A stretch of DNA of 64,000 nt from Stramentimicrobium sp964433555 (GTDB lineage Bacteria > Atribacterota > Phoenicimicrobiia > Phoenicimicrobiales > Stramentimicrobiaceae): the NCBI GenBank assembly GCA_964433555.1, contig CAYSRG010000008.1:1-64000 (forward strand). The letters run 5' to 3'. Each line of letters begins with the position of its first letter. Within the stretch, counting starts at the first letter, position 1. The translations under genes were made by a program, and so were the position numbers. Shown here in pieces: positions 26,657 to 35,395 of the stretch. A model generated the notes under the pieces. The model did not search any database and was not told the origin of the DNA. It saw only the letters and a list, made by a program, of their open reading frames with translations.

Positions 26657-27646
26657 ATGAAAAATCATAGATTCTTAGCTATATTATTTATGACCATTTT
26701 GATTATTTCAACAATAGGAATTACAACAAGTCTTGCTAGTAGAAAGATTATTGTAAGCGGTGCTTCAATAGGAAGTACAACTAATTTAGCTGCTAGTGCA
26801 ATCGCTGATATAGCACAAAATTGTTGTGGTATATTGCCAACCGTGGTTGTTAATCCCACAACTGCGCAGGTAGATGTTTTGCAACATAGAGAGGCTGATA
26901 TTTCTACAACTACAGGTTATTTAACTTTTGATGCTTATCATGGATTAGGTAATTATGACGGTAATCCTTTCAAGGAAATAAGGTCTTTAATGCAAAGACC
27001 TTCTACTCAAATGCATATCGTTGTTCTTAAAGAATCTTCAATTAAAGAAATCAAAGATTTGGTGGGAAAAAGATTGGCTTTTGGTAAACCTGGTTCTGCT
27101 TCAGATGTTTTCGGAAAAGATATGCTAGGAGCAATAGGAATTATAGATGATTTGGGTTCAATAATGAATTTATCAGCGGGAGATATTCAGGCAAAGTTGT
27201 TGACAAACCAGATTGATGTAACTATCTTAGCAGGTACTTCTCCTTACTCTACAATAACAGAAATTAGTTTATCGAGTAGAAATGGAATTCGAATGATAGG
27301 TTTAACTAAAGAAGAAATTGCTAGTGTAATAGAAAAAGTGCCTTATTTTATGCCCAATAAAATACCTGCTGTATATAAAGGTATGGAAGAAAATGTTTCT
27401 ACTGTGGGATATAGTAATATCTATTCATGTGTAGATCTTTCAGAAGAGGAAGCATATTGCCTGACTAAGAATTTTTGGGAACATTTAGATACAGTTGAAT
27501 TGTACTGGAGTCTTTTAGGTGAATTAACACTTGAAGAAGTGAGCTTGATTAAGCATATAGCTCCATGGCATATTGGTGCATATCGCTATTATCAGGAAGT
27601 AGGGTTAGACATTCCTCCAGAAATGATTCCACCTGAAGCAAAATAG
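26657..27646 (+). CDS. TAXI-family TRAP solute-binding protein
   Basis: A 329-residue exported binding protein with a cleavable signal peptide (residues 1-28, ending TSLAS-RK). Family marks are IIVSGASIGSTTNLAAS at the start of the mature protein, the GLGNYDGNPF stretch, the MHIVVLKESSIKEIKDLVGKR domain and GKPGSASDVFG. It delivers a carboxylate-type solute, often a branched or aromatic acid, to the fused permease. Placement after the permease is common in this class. It has a second SD in the leader and a hairpin after its end, and both features are shared with the other binding-protein genes of the window. Confidence 0.92.
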   Translation: MKNHRFLAILFMTILIISTIGITTSLASRKIIVSGASIGSTTNLAASAIADIAQNCCGILPTVVVNPTTAQVDVLQHREADISTTTGYLTFDAYHGLGNYDGNPFKEIRSLMQRPSTQMHIVVLKESSIKEIKDLVGKRLAFGKPGSASDVFGKDMLGAIGIIDDLGSIMNLSAGDIQAKLLTNQIDVTILAGTSPYSTITEISLSSRNGIRMIGLTKEEIASVIEKVPYFMPNKIPAVYKGMEENVSTVGYSNIYSCVDLSEEEAYCLTKNFWEHLDTVELYWSLLGELTLEEVSLIKHIAPWHIGAYRYYQEVGLDIPPEMIPPEAK

Positions 27647-27734
27647 TAAAATTTTATATATTTACATTTTTTTAAATTTCTGTGTAATATTCAATAAAAT
27701 GTCTTTTATAGCGTATACTTAATCCTTAAAGTTC

Positions 27735-27772
27735 TTAGAATAGACTCTTTTCTCATGTTGAGTTTATTCTAA
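27735..27772 (+). other. Stem-loop after the TAXI gene
   Basis: A 13-bp stem (27735-27747 with 27760-27772, one G-T pair) with a 12-nt loop. No T-tract follows, so it may protect the 3' end of the upstream mRNA rather than stop transcription. Confidence 0.45.
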
Positions 27773-27905
27773 CTTAAAATCATCCTTTTGTTAAAGGGGA
27801 GCAGTATAACAAGATTAACAAGAAGACTAGTTATTTAAATAAAAAATAATTTTAAAAAAATTGTAAATAAAGTGAATTCTTTTTGGAATATTAAGGAGAT
27901 TTCCA

Positions 27906-29048
27906 ATGTATGATTGTGTTTTGAAAGGAGGAAGGATTATTGACCCTTCTCAAAACATAGATGATATATTAGATTTAGCTATTGAGAAAAATAAAATATC
28001 TTCATTAGATAAAGATATTGATCCTAAAACAGCACTTCAAGTTTTTTACTTAAAAGAAAAATTGGTAGTGCCAGGTTTAATAGATTTACATACTCATGTT
28101 TATTGGAAGGGGAGTTCGATTAGTGTAAGTCCTGATGAAATTGCTCCCAAAAGTGGCATTACAACAATGGTAGATGCAGGAAGTACTGGAGCAGGAAATT
28201 ATTTAGCTTTTAAGGATTATATAATTGAATCAAGCATTTGTAATATTTTTACTTTCTTAAATATTGCTTATGCAGGAATACCATATGTCAGTAAGTATCT
28301 GAATTTTAGTGAAAACCAATTCTTAGAAACACTCAATATTGCTTCGTTAGTAGATACAATTAAAACATTTTCAAATAATATCATAGGCATAAAAGTAAGA
28401 TTGGGTGTAAAGGGATCAGGCAAATCAGGTTTGCTCCCATTGCTTTTAGCACTGAAAGCATCTGAGATTACCGAAAAACCTTTGATGGTTCATATTGGTG
28501 ATCCACCTCCTGCAATTCAGGAGATACTTCCCTATTTACGAAAAGGAGATATTGTTACTCATTCTTTTAGGGGAGGAGCCAATAAATTTTTAGATAATAA
28601 GGGAAATGTAATTTCAGAGGTATGGAAAGCCAGGGAAAGAGGAGTTTTATTTGACGTTGGTCATGGTAAGGGGAGTTTTTCTTTTAAAACAGCGAAGGAC
28701 ATGATTAATGCTAATTTTTATCCTGATACTATTAGCACTGATATGCATTCATTATCAATAAAGCATGTTATTGATTTACCTACAACAATGTCAAAATTTA
28801 TAAACTTGGGAATGTCATTGCCCAAAGTTATTCATGCTTGCACTTATACCCCTGCTTCTGTTATTTCTCAAGAACCAAAGATTGGACAATTACGAGAAGG
28901 TAGTGTTGCAGATATTTCTGTTTTTGAATTAACTGATAGTGAGTATAAGTATTTTGATTCTTATAACAATATCTTGATAGGAAATAAAAAATTAGTACCA
29001 ATTATGACATTAAAAAATGGTCAATTAATTTATCCAATAAATTTGTAA
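27906..29048 (+). CDS. Amidohydrolase/deacetylase-family metal-dependent hydrolase
   Basis: A 380-residue TIM-barrel amidohydrolase of the dihydroorotase-like branch. Metal ligands are visible in PGLIDLHTHVYW (H-x-H), GIKVRLGVKG (possible carbamylated Lys), MVHIGDPP, VTHSFRGG and the Asp of STDMHSLS. N-terminal CVLKGGRIIDPSQ and C-terminal GQLREGSVADISVFEL form the usual beta sandwich. It resembles the family that contains N-acyl or cyclic-amide hydrolases of unknown substrate. It lies 259 nt after the TAXI gene and may hydrolyse an imported amide or lactam. Confidence 0.85.
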   Translation: MYDCVLKGGRIIDPSQNIDDILDLAIEKNKISSLDKDIDPKTALQVFYLKEKLVVPGLIDLHTHVYWKGSSISVSPDEIAPKSGITTMVDAGSTGAGNYLAFKDYIIESSICNIFTFLNIAYAGIPYVSKYLNFSENQFLETLNIASLVDTIKTFSNNIIGIKVRLGVKGSGKSGLLPLLLALKASEITEKPLMVHIGDPPPAIQEILPYLRKGDIVTHSFRGGANKFLDNKGNVISEVWKARERGVLFDVGHGKGSFSFKTAKDMINANFYPDTISTDMHSLSIKHVIDLPTTMSKFINLGMSLPKVIHACTYTPASVISQEPKIGQLREGSVADISVFELTDSEYKYFDSYNNILIGNKKLVPIMTLKNGQLIYPINL

Positions 29049-29162
29049 ATTCAAACATATGTTAGTAAGTAAAAATTTTACATGAATATTATAGTTGAAA
29101 AAGATGTTAAAATTTTAAATATTTTGTAATTGAACATTTATAAAAAGCTAGCAAGTGCATAA

Positions 29163-29387
29163 CTATTACAGACCAACTGGGGTAGAGATAGATCTGATCT
29201 GGTCATAAGTAATATTAAAGAGATTAGGGAAAAGATTGGAAAAGATGTTCAGAGGATTGACTCTTTAAAACGAGATGCTCATGGCTATGGAAAAGTTGAA
29301 ATAGATAATCAATATATATCTGCTTGAATTGAAAGAATGGCCATTGATTTCGTTGATAACAAACAAAATATTGGTAGAATACGCTAA
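29163..29387 (+). pseudogene. Coding remnant with an in-frame TGA
   Basis: A 75-codon frame without a start reads NWGRDRSDLVISNIKEIREK, then GYGKVEIDNQYISA, a TGA at 29325-29327, then IERMAIDFVDNKQNIG and stops at 29385. Both halves are protein-like in one frame, so this looks like a decayed gene end. The family is not recognised. It occupies the 527-nt gap (29049-29575), which holds nothing else I can support. Confidence 0.4.
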
Positions 29388-29575
29388 ATAAAAATAAAGT
29401 ATAGTAAATATTAAACATTTGAGATTATATGAGGATCAAGGGTAAAAGACAATTAAATTAGTATTAGGTATTGTCTTATTTTACTTTATGTTTGTTTATT
29501 AAATTGATTTGAAGAAATGTTTTATAAGGAGAATTCCTAATAATATTATTGCTTTATTGAATAGAGAGGATAAGA

Positions 29576-30631
29576 ATGTATAAAGAAAATAAGGTGGATT
29601 TTAAAAAACTTAGACAATTTTGTATAAATATTTTAATTAAAGTTGGATTATCTGAAAATGATGCTTTTATAGTTGCTGATTCCCTGCTATTTGCCAATTT
29701 AAGGGGAGTTGACTCCCATGGTGTTATGCGATTTCCAATTTATGTTAAAAGATTAGAAGAAGGCGGTTCGAAGACTAAACCGAATATAAAAATAATAAAA
29801 GAAAGGATAGCATCAGCTTTAATTGAAGGAGATAGCGGCTTAGGTCAGGTAGTAGGTATGTATGCAACCGAGATGGCAATAAAAAAAGCAAAAAAGGCTG
29901 GTGCATGTTTTGTAGGCGTCAAAGGAAGTGCTCATTTCGGGGCAGCCTCTTACTACTCGGTAAAAGTTGCTCAGGAGGGCATGGTTGGATTGACTACCTC
30001 AAATACCACTCAAAATACAGCAGCATGGGGAGGTGCCAAGAAAATTATTGGCAACGATCCACTTTCCATTGCAGTTCCTTATCGAGATGGAGAGCCTTTA
30101 GTATTTGATATTTCTATGAGTCAGGCTGCCGGTGGAAAGATAAAATTAGCTGCAAAGAATAATCAAAAAGTACCATTAGGTTGGGGGATAGATAAACTTG
30201 GAAGAATGACCGATAATCCTAATGAAATTATAAATGGTGGAGCGCGCTTACCCTTTGGTGAACATAAAGGTTATGGATTAGCAGTAATGTTAGAAATATT
30301 AAATGGAGTGTTAACCGGAGCAGGCATGCTGAGTCAGATAACTTCCTGGTCTAAATATCCTGAAAATCCTACCAATATAGGCCATTGTTTTGCAGCAGTA
30401 GATATAGCCAGCTTTATGGATATGGCAGAGTTTCAGCAGAGATTGGAATGGTTTGTCAAGGAAATAAAAAGATCTCCTCTAATGGAAGGTTCTAAGGGTA
30501 TTTTTATGCCTGGTGAAATTGAAATTGGAATCGAAAAAGAAAGAAGAGAAAAAGGGATTCCAATTTCTCAAAAAGTGTGGGTAGAATTAGTCGAAATTGC
30601 CAAAAATTATCAAGAAGAACTCATAGTCTAA
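29576..30631 (+). CDS. LDH2/malate dehydrogenase-family oxidoreductase (copy 2)
   Basis: A 351-residue Ldh_2 protein. Marks are ANLRGVDSHGVMRFPIYV, IEGDSGLGQVVG, KGSAHFGAASYYS, the GNDPLSIAVPY loop and GEHKGYGLAVMLE. Start ATG 29576. In this cluster it most likely oxidises a 2-hydroxy acid produced from the imported solute. It starts 527 nt after the amidohydrolase and 88 nt before the dehydratase genes. Compare copy 1 (4902) and copy 3 (43294). Confidence 0.9.
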   Translation: MYKENKVDFKKLRQFCINILIKVGLSENDAFIVADSLLFANLRGVDSHGVMRFPIYVKRLEEGGSKTKPNIKIIKERIASALIEGDSGLGQVVGMYATEMAIKKAKKAGACFVGVKGSAHFGAASYYSVKVAQEGMVGLTTSNTTQNTAAWGGAKKIIGNDPLSIAVPYRDGEPLVFDISMSQAAGGKIKLAAKNNQKVPLGWGIDKLGRMTDNPNEIINGGARLPFGEHKGYGLAVMLEILNGVLTGAGMLSQITSWSKYPENPTNIGHCFAAVDIASFMDMAEFQQRLEWFVKEIKRSPLMEGSKGIFMPGEIEIGIEKERREKGIPISQKVWVELVEIAKNYQEELIV

Positions 30632-30719
30632 ATAATTAATTTTACTTTCCAGATATTTTTTATAAATATATCCTATATAAATTTAGTTAAATGAACAGAA
30701 TAATACCGAGAGGAGAAAT

Positions 30720-31247
30720 ATGATTGAAATTCAAACACCAGTAAGTGATGAATATATAAGTAAACTAAAAATTGGGGATCAAATTGAAATTAGTGGCATT
30801 ATTTACACAGGTCGGGATGCAGTATTACCTAAGTTAGTTAAGTTATGTCAAGAAAATCCTAAGCAGGTGAAGATAAATTTAGAAGGTGGAGTTATTTTCC
30901 ATACTGCAGTTAGCCCGGCAGGGATAGGACCAACAAGTAGCAACAAAATAGAAATTGAAGGAAGCATTGGTCCTTTATCAGAAAAAGGAATTAAAATACA
31001 TTTAGGCAAGGGAGCTTTGAGTATTAAAACGATAAATATTCTTAAGAAATATAATGCTATATTTGCTATTACTCCCCCGGTTACTGCTTTATTGACAGCT
31101 AAAATTATCACCAAAGAAGTCGTCATGTTTCCAGAAGAAGGAATAGAAGCGCTGCATAGACTGAAAGTCGCAGCAATGCCTGCTATTGTTGCAATTGCCC
31201 ATGGTAAATCCATATTTGGAGAGAGTGGGGATAAGTCAAATGGATAA
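30720..31247 (+). CDS. Class I fumarase/L-tartrate dehydratase-type beta subunit
   Basis: A 175-residue protein equivalent to the C-terminal domain of class I iron-sulfur fumarases (ttdB/fumA-beta type). Marks are LKIGDQIEISGIIYTGRDA at residues 16-34, GVIFHTAVSPAGIGPTSSNK and GPLSEKG. The beta subunit binds the substrate carboxylate. SD GAGGAGAAA lies 5 nt before ATG. The beta gene precedes the alpha gene, and the two overlap by 8 nt, so they are coupled. In most relatives the alpha gene or domain comes first. The substrate could be fumarate, tartrate, mesaconate or a relative. Confidence 0.9.
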   Translation: MIEIQTPVSDEYISKLKIGDQIEISGIIYTGRDAVLPKLVKLCQENPKQVKINLEGGVIFHTAVSPAGIGPTSSNKIEIEGSIGPLSEKGIKIHLGKGALSIKTINILKKYNAIFAITPPVTALLTAKIITKEVVMFPEEGIEALHRLKVAAMPAIVAIAHGKSIFGESGDKSNG

Positions 31248-32094
31248 GATAAAAATAATAGACAAGGTAGCTCAATGTTTAGTGGAGGCAAGCACAAAAT
31301 TTCGTGAGGATCAAGTTGAAAAATACAAAGAAGCTATCGCAAAAGAAAAAAATCCAGAGGCAAGATGGGTATTGGAGAATATTTTAGAAGATTCCCGAGT
31401 GGCAGAGGCTAAAAAAATGCCCCTATGTGATGACACAGGAATTCCACATGTATTTGTTGAGTTTGGAGAAGACATTGCTATTAATACAGAGATAGAAACA
31501 GCGATAATGGAAGGGGTAAGGGTTGGTTTGGAACAGCTGCCAGGCAGACCTATGGCAGTAAGGGGTAATGAAGTAGAAAGAATAGAACAAAGTACAGGTT
31601 TATACATGGAATCCGGTGCACTTCTTCCTGCCCCATTAATCTTTAAGTCTTTTTCAGGAAAAGGCATGCAGGTTACGATAATGATGTTGGGAGGAGGGCC
31701 GGAGATTAGAAGTAAGACTTTCCGAGTTTTTCATAAACATGACAGTAAAAATGTATTTATTCAGATAGGCGAATGGGCAAGAGAAGTTAGCGCTGAGTTG
31801 GGATGTACTCCTTGTGTGCCGGCAATTGGCATAGGAAGAACTCATTATGAAGCAACTGTTTTAATGTTAGAAGCAATGAAGGACGGAAGTCTGGACAAAC
31901 AAAGTGAATTTGAGCAAATGATAACAGCAATTGTAAATGAGGGCAAAGTAGGACCTTTAGGTTTAGGTGGAAATTTTACTGCTTTAGGTAGTTTTATTAA
32001 GATAGGCCCGCAACGTGCTAGTGGCGTCAGAATAGCTTGTATGAGGCCTGGATGTTGTTTTGATCCAAGGCGAGCAACTGTTTTAATTATTTAA
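31240..32094 (+). CDS. Class I fumarase/L-tartrate dehydratase-type alpha subunit (4Fe-4S)
   Basis: A 284-residue protein equivalent to the N-terminal, [4Fe-4S]-binding domain. Cysteines are at LCDDTGIPHVFVEFG (family CQDTG), LGCTPCVPAIGIG and CMRPGCCFDPRRA, supplying three or more cluster ligands. GIGRTHYEATVLMLEA is a family block. The start is ATG 31240 since the frame from 31186 lies inside the beta gene. The enzyme is oxygen-sensitive by type, in line with an anaerobic lifestyle. The last cysteine-rich block (MRPGCC) differs from that of canonical fumarases, which may indicate a different substrate. Confidence 0.9.
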   Translation: MDKIKIIDKVAQCLVEASTKFREDQVEKYKEAIAKEKNPEARWVLENILEDSRVAEAKKMPLCDDTGIPHVFVEFGEDIAINTEIETAIMEGVRVGLEQLPGRPMAVRGNEVERIEQSTGLYMESGALLPAPLIFKSFSGKGMQVTIMMLGGGPEIRSKTFRVFHKHDSKNVFIQIGEWAREVSAELGCTPCVPAIGIGRTHYEATVLMLEAMKDGSLDKQSEFEQMITAIVNEGKVGPLGLGGNFTALGSFIKIGPQRASGVRIACMRPGCCFDPRRATVLII

Positions 32095-32202
32095 ATAATT
32101 TATGACTGTACTATTGAATCGGAATATAAGTAATTTAAAAGAATAAATATTACCGTAAATAGATGAATAAGTATCCAAGAAAGGTAAGGGAATTAAAATT
32201 TT

Positions 32203-33561
32203 ATGGAAGAGATTAGAGTTCTTTCCCCAGTGGGAATGTTAGGATATGGTTTCCCAATAGAATCGTTTTATACTGGATTAGAAAAAAAGCCACATGTTAT
32301 TGCTGCTGATGCTGGTTCTACAGATGCCGGACCTCATAAATTAGGAGCAGGTGTAGGTATTGTTAGCAAGGAAGCGACTAAAAAAGATTTAATTTTGATG
32401 TTAAAGGCAGGTTGCGAAAATAAGATCCCTGTTATTGTAGGTTCTGCGGGAGGCTCAGGCGCTGAGGTCCATCTAAAATGGACTACTGCAATAGTAAAAG
32501 AAATAGCCCAAGAAAATAATTTACATTTTAAAATGGCTATCATTCATGCTGAAGTTAAAAAAGATTATCTCAAAAATAAGTTAGAGGAAAGGAAGATAAA
32601 ACCTTTAGGTCCTGTAGCTGCTTTGACCTTAAAAGATATTGAAGAAGCTATTAGGGTAGTAGCTGTAATGGGTGTTCATCCTTATATTACAGCATTAGAA
32701 GCAGGAGCCGAGGTTATTATTGCCGGACGTTCTAATGATCCTGCTATGTTTGCAGCAGTACCTATTAAAAAGGGGAATGATCCCGGATTGGCTTTACATT
32801 TGGGTAAAATATTAGAATGTGGAGCAATGGCCTCTATTCCAGGTACCACCTCTGACTGTATGATGGGCTATATGCAACAGGACTGTTTTATAGTAGAACC
32901 AACAAATAAAAAACGTAAATGTGTTCCCAGTTCAGTAGCAGCACACTCTCTTTATGAAAAATCAAGTCCCTTGCATATCATTGGTCCAGAGGGAGTAGTT
33001 GATATTACTGAATGTAAATTTGAACAATACAATGAAAGAGCAGTGAAGGTTATTGGATCTAGGCTAATTGATAGTAAAAAAACAAACATAAAGTTAGAGG
33101 GAGCAAGTATGGTTGCCTATCGGACTATAAGTATTGCTGGTATAAGAGATCCAATAATGATTAAACAGATTGATGAATGTGAGAAACATGTAAGGGAAGC
33201 TGTACTATCTTACTTTAACAATATTAATCCTAACGATTATAGAATAATCTTTCATATTTATGGAAAGAACGGAGTAATGGGGGAATTGGAACCGCAAAAA
33301 GAAATAACCTCACATGAGGTATGCCTAATTTTAGAGGTGGTTGCCAGAGAACAGGAGTTGGCTAATACCATTTGTGCCTTTGCCCGATCTACTTTGATGC
33401 ATTATTCTTACCAGGGACGTATTGCCACTGCCGGGAATTTAGCTTTTCCTTATGCTCCCTCAGATATACCTACCGGGGCAGTTTATAGATTTAATATACA
33501 TCACTTAGTAGAAGTGGATGACCCGAATGAACTTTTCTCCATAGAGATGGTGGATGTTTAA
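32203..33561 (+). CDS. AtuA-like (DUF1446) protein
   Basis: A 452-residue AtuA/DUF1446 protein. Marks are SPVGMLGYGFP near the start, AADAGSTDAGPHKLGAG (about 35-51), GSAGGSGAEVH (about 80-90), ITALEAGAEVIIAGRSNDPA and CGAMASIPGTTSDCMMG. AtuA-type proteins accompany acyclic terpene and short acid breakdown, but their reaction is unproven. It is followed after 25 nt by the DUF4387 gene, a pairing known from many genomes, where the two may form one enzyme. It sits 108 nt after the dehydratase alpha gene. Confidence 0.9.
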   Translation: MEEIRVLSPVGMLGYGFPIESFYTGLEKKPHVIAADAGSTDAGPHKLGAGVGIVSKEATKKDLILMLKAGCENKIPVIVGSAGGSGAEVHLKWTTAIVKEIAQENNLHFKMAIIHAEVKKDYLKNKLEERKIKPLGPVAALTLKDIEEAIRVVAVMGVHPYITALEAGAEVIIAGRSNDPAMFAAVPIKKGNDPGLALHLGKILECGAMASIPGTTSDCMMGYMQQDCFIVEPTNKKRKCVPSSVAAHSLYEKSSPLHIIGPEGVVDITECKFEQYNERAVKVIGSRLIDSKKTNIKLEGASMVAYRTISIAGIRDPIMIKQIDECEKHVREAVLSYFNNINPNDYRIIFHIYGKNGVMGELEPQKEITSHEVCLILEVVAREQELANTICAFARSTLMHYSYQGRIATAGNLAFPYAPSDIPTGAVYRFNIHHLVEVDDPNELFSIEMVDV

Positions 33562-33586
33562 TTAAGGACTAAAAGGAGAATTTTTT

Positions 33587-33916
33587 ATGATTAAAGAGGT
33601 TTCGATTATTAATTTAGTAGATGTAATCAGAAGTAAAAATGCTGGTCCTTTTGAATTGACCTTCGACATTATCTTCAAGGATAAAGATACTTATGAAAAG
33701 GTTAAGAAAAGCAAAGCGATTAATAGGGAATTAATTGCCAGACTTTATCAAATACCCCTTGAGAAGGTACTTTATTTTGTTGAATTTGATCCAGCTAATG
33801 CCATAAAGGCAACTATTGTGAGACCGGTAGATTCAGGAAGTATTGGCGAAACTGATGTTTATGGAGCACAACAGCATGCACCACTATTAGATATTAAAAT
33901 ACCTTTTGATGAATAA
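33587..33916 (+). CDS. DUF4387 protein
   Basis: A 109-residue protein of the DUF4387 family. The block VIRSKNAGPFELTFDIIF at residues 12-29 is diagnostic, followed by a YQIPLEKVLYFVEFDPANAI segment. DUF4387 is regularly found next to, or fused behind, AtuA, which suggests a subunit. No catalytic residue can be assigned. It ends the dense part of the operon; the next gene begins after 158 nt. Confidence 0.9.
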   Translation: MIKEVSIINLVDVIRSKNAGPFELTFDIIFKDKDTYEKVKKSKAINRELIARLYQIPLEKVLYFVEFDPANAIKATIVRPVDSGSIGETDVYGAQQHAPLLDIKIPFDE

Positions 33917-34074
33917 AAAACCAAATTGTTATTTGAATAATTTTATATAAGAAAAAAATATTTGAGAAAAATATCAATAAAAAAATAAAAATTACAGCAG
34001 CAATAGTATGTCTGCCGGGTTACCAGAGCTTTAAAGAAGTTATAGTCAAGAAAGTCTGGAGGATATAGTTTTTT

Positions 34075-35163
34075 ATGAAATTAATGATTGAACAATTAAC
34101 CAAAACTTTTGGAGAAACAAAAGCAGTAAATAATATTAGTATTACAGTGGAAGATGGAAAGTTACTTGTTTTGCTTGGCCCCAGTGGATGTGGCAAGACT
34201 ACAACATTGCGTTGTATAGCAGGCTTTGAGAAACCTGATAGTGGAAGAATTACTATAGGTAATAAGGTTGTTACTGACCCCCAAAACGGTATCAATCTAC
34301 CCCCGGAGAAAAGGGGATTAGGTATGGTTTTCCAATCATATGCTGTTTGGCCGCACCTGACTGTATTTGATAATATTGCTTATGGACTTAGAATGAGAAA
34401 ATGGACACGTGAAAAAATCAATGAGCGTGTTACAGAAATGTTAGACTTGATGGGATTAGAAAAATTCAGAGATCGTCCTGCACCAATGTTAAGCGGAGGG
34501 CAAATGCAAAGAGTTGCTTTAGCTCGTAGTCTGGCTTACAATCCTGATGTTCTATTATTAGATGAACCTCTGAGTAATCTGGATTTTAAATTACGGGAGC
34601 ACCTTCGTTTTGAATTACGGGAAATTCAATTAAAGGTAGGAATTACTGCTATTTATGTGACACATGATCAATCAGAAGCCGTAGCACTCGCAGATGAAAT
34701 TGTTCTTATAAGAGATGGCAGGATAGAGCAACAAGGTTCGGCAGAAGATATTTACAATAAACCTAAAAATTCATATGTTGCAGATTTTATTGGCTCTGCA
34801 AACCTGGTTCCGTCAATCATTGTCGGGGAAGAAACAAATCACTATATCTTAGAAACTCCGGAAAAGGTGCAGATAAAAGCTTCAAAAAATGAGCGTAATT
34901 TTCACAAAGATCAGGAAGTTAAGTTAGTGATGAGACCTGAAAATATTTACCTGTCTAAAAAAATACAAGAAAGTTGGAAAATTAATTCATGGCCAGGAGA
35001 AGTGATTGTCCCAAATTATTTAGGAACACAAACAAGATATGTTATTTCAGTTAATGGACGTAGACTTCAAGTAGTAACACTGGGTTCTTCGCAAGCTTAT
35101 CATGCTAATGAAAAGGTCTATGTACATATTCCACCAGAAGATATTCAAATTTTAGCAGAATAG
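34075..35163 (+). CDS. ABC importer ATP-binding protein (Fe3+/phosphonate/spermidine type)
   Basis: A 362-residue ATPase of the FbpC/PotA class. Walker A GPSGCGKTTT (about residues 38-47), signature LSGGQMQR, Walker B VLLLDEPLSNLD, and the switch His in YVTHDQSEA are intact. The C-terminal 110 residues form the TOBE regulatory domain. GGAGG lies 11 nt before ATG. The partner permease is 232 nt downstream and the binding protein follows it. Confidence 0.92.
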   Translation: MKLMIEQLTKTFGETKAVNNISITVEDGKLLVLLGPSGCGKTTTLRCIAGFEKPDSGRITIGNKVVTDPQNGINLPPEKRGLGMVFQSYAVWPHLTVFDNIAYGLRMRKWTREKINERVTEMLDLMGLEKFRDRPAPMLSGGQMQRVALARSLAYNPDVLLLDEPLSNLDFKLREHLRFELREIQLKVGITAIYVTHDQSEAVALADEIVLIRDGRIEQQGSAEDIYNKPKNSYVADFIGSANLVPSIIVGEETNHYILETPEKVQIKASKNERNFHKDQEVKLVMRPENIYLSKKIQESWKINSWPGEVIVPNYLGTQTRYVISVNGRRLQVVTLGSSQAYHANEKVYVHIPPEDIQILAE

Positions 35164-35395
35164 TTATTTATTAGAAAAGTTATTGTATTTTATTTCATCC
35201 GCTGGACGCTCCTGACCTATCAGGATGAGGGATGAGAACAAATTCCCGACAGACCGGGACAGGCATTAGTTTGTAAAAGTGAGTACCACAGTTATAGAAT
35301 GTGGAAATAGATATAACCTATAATTAGAAAAGAAGTAATTGCATTATTCATAATATGTACTTGACTTGAAAAATATATGGGAGGCAATATACCTT
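35164..35395. other. Intercistronic region with two GC-rich hairpins
   Basis: The segment 35195-35260 is richer in G+C than its surroundings. It holds TCCTGA-CCTA-TCAGGA (35208-35223) and a CCCG-ACAGAC-CGGG stem nearby. It could modulate ATPase versus permease expression or be a small insertion. No gene. Confidence 0.35.

Noticed and set aside
29325..29327. TGA as a sense codon (recoded genetic code)
   Set aside because: Many intact genes in the window end at TGA at the expected place (for example 13850-13852, 12542 region overlaps, ATGA junctions), so TGA is a normal stop here.
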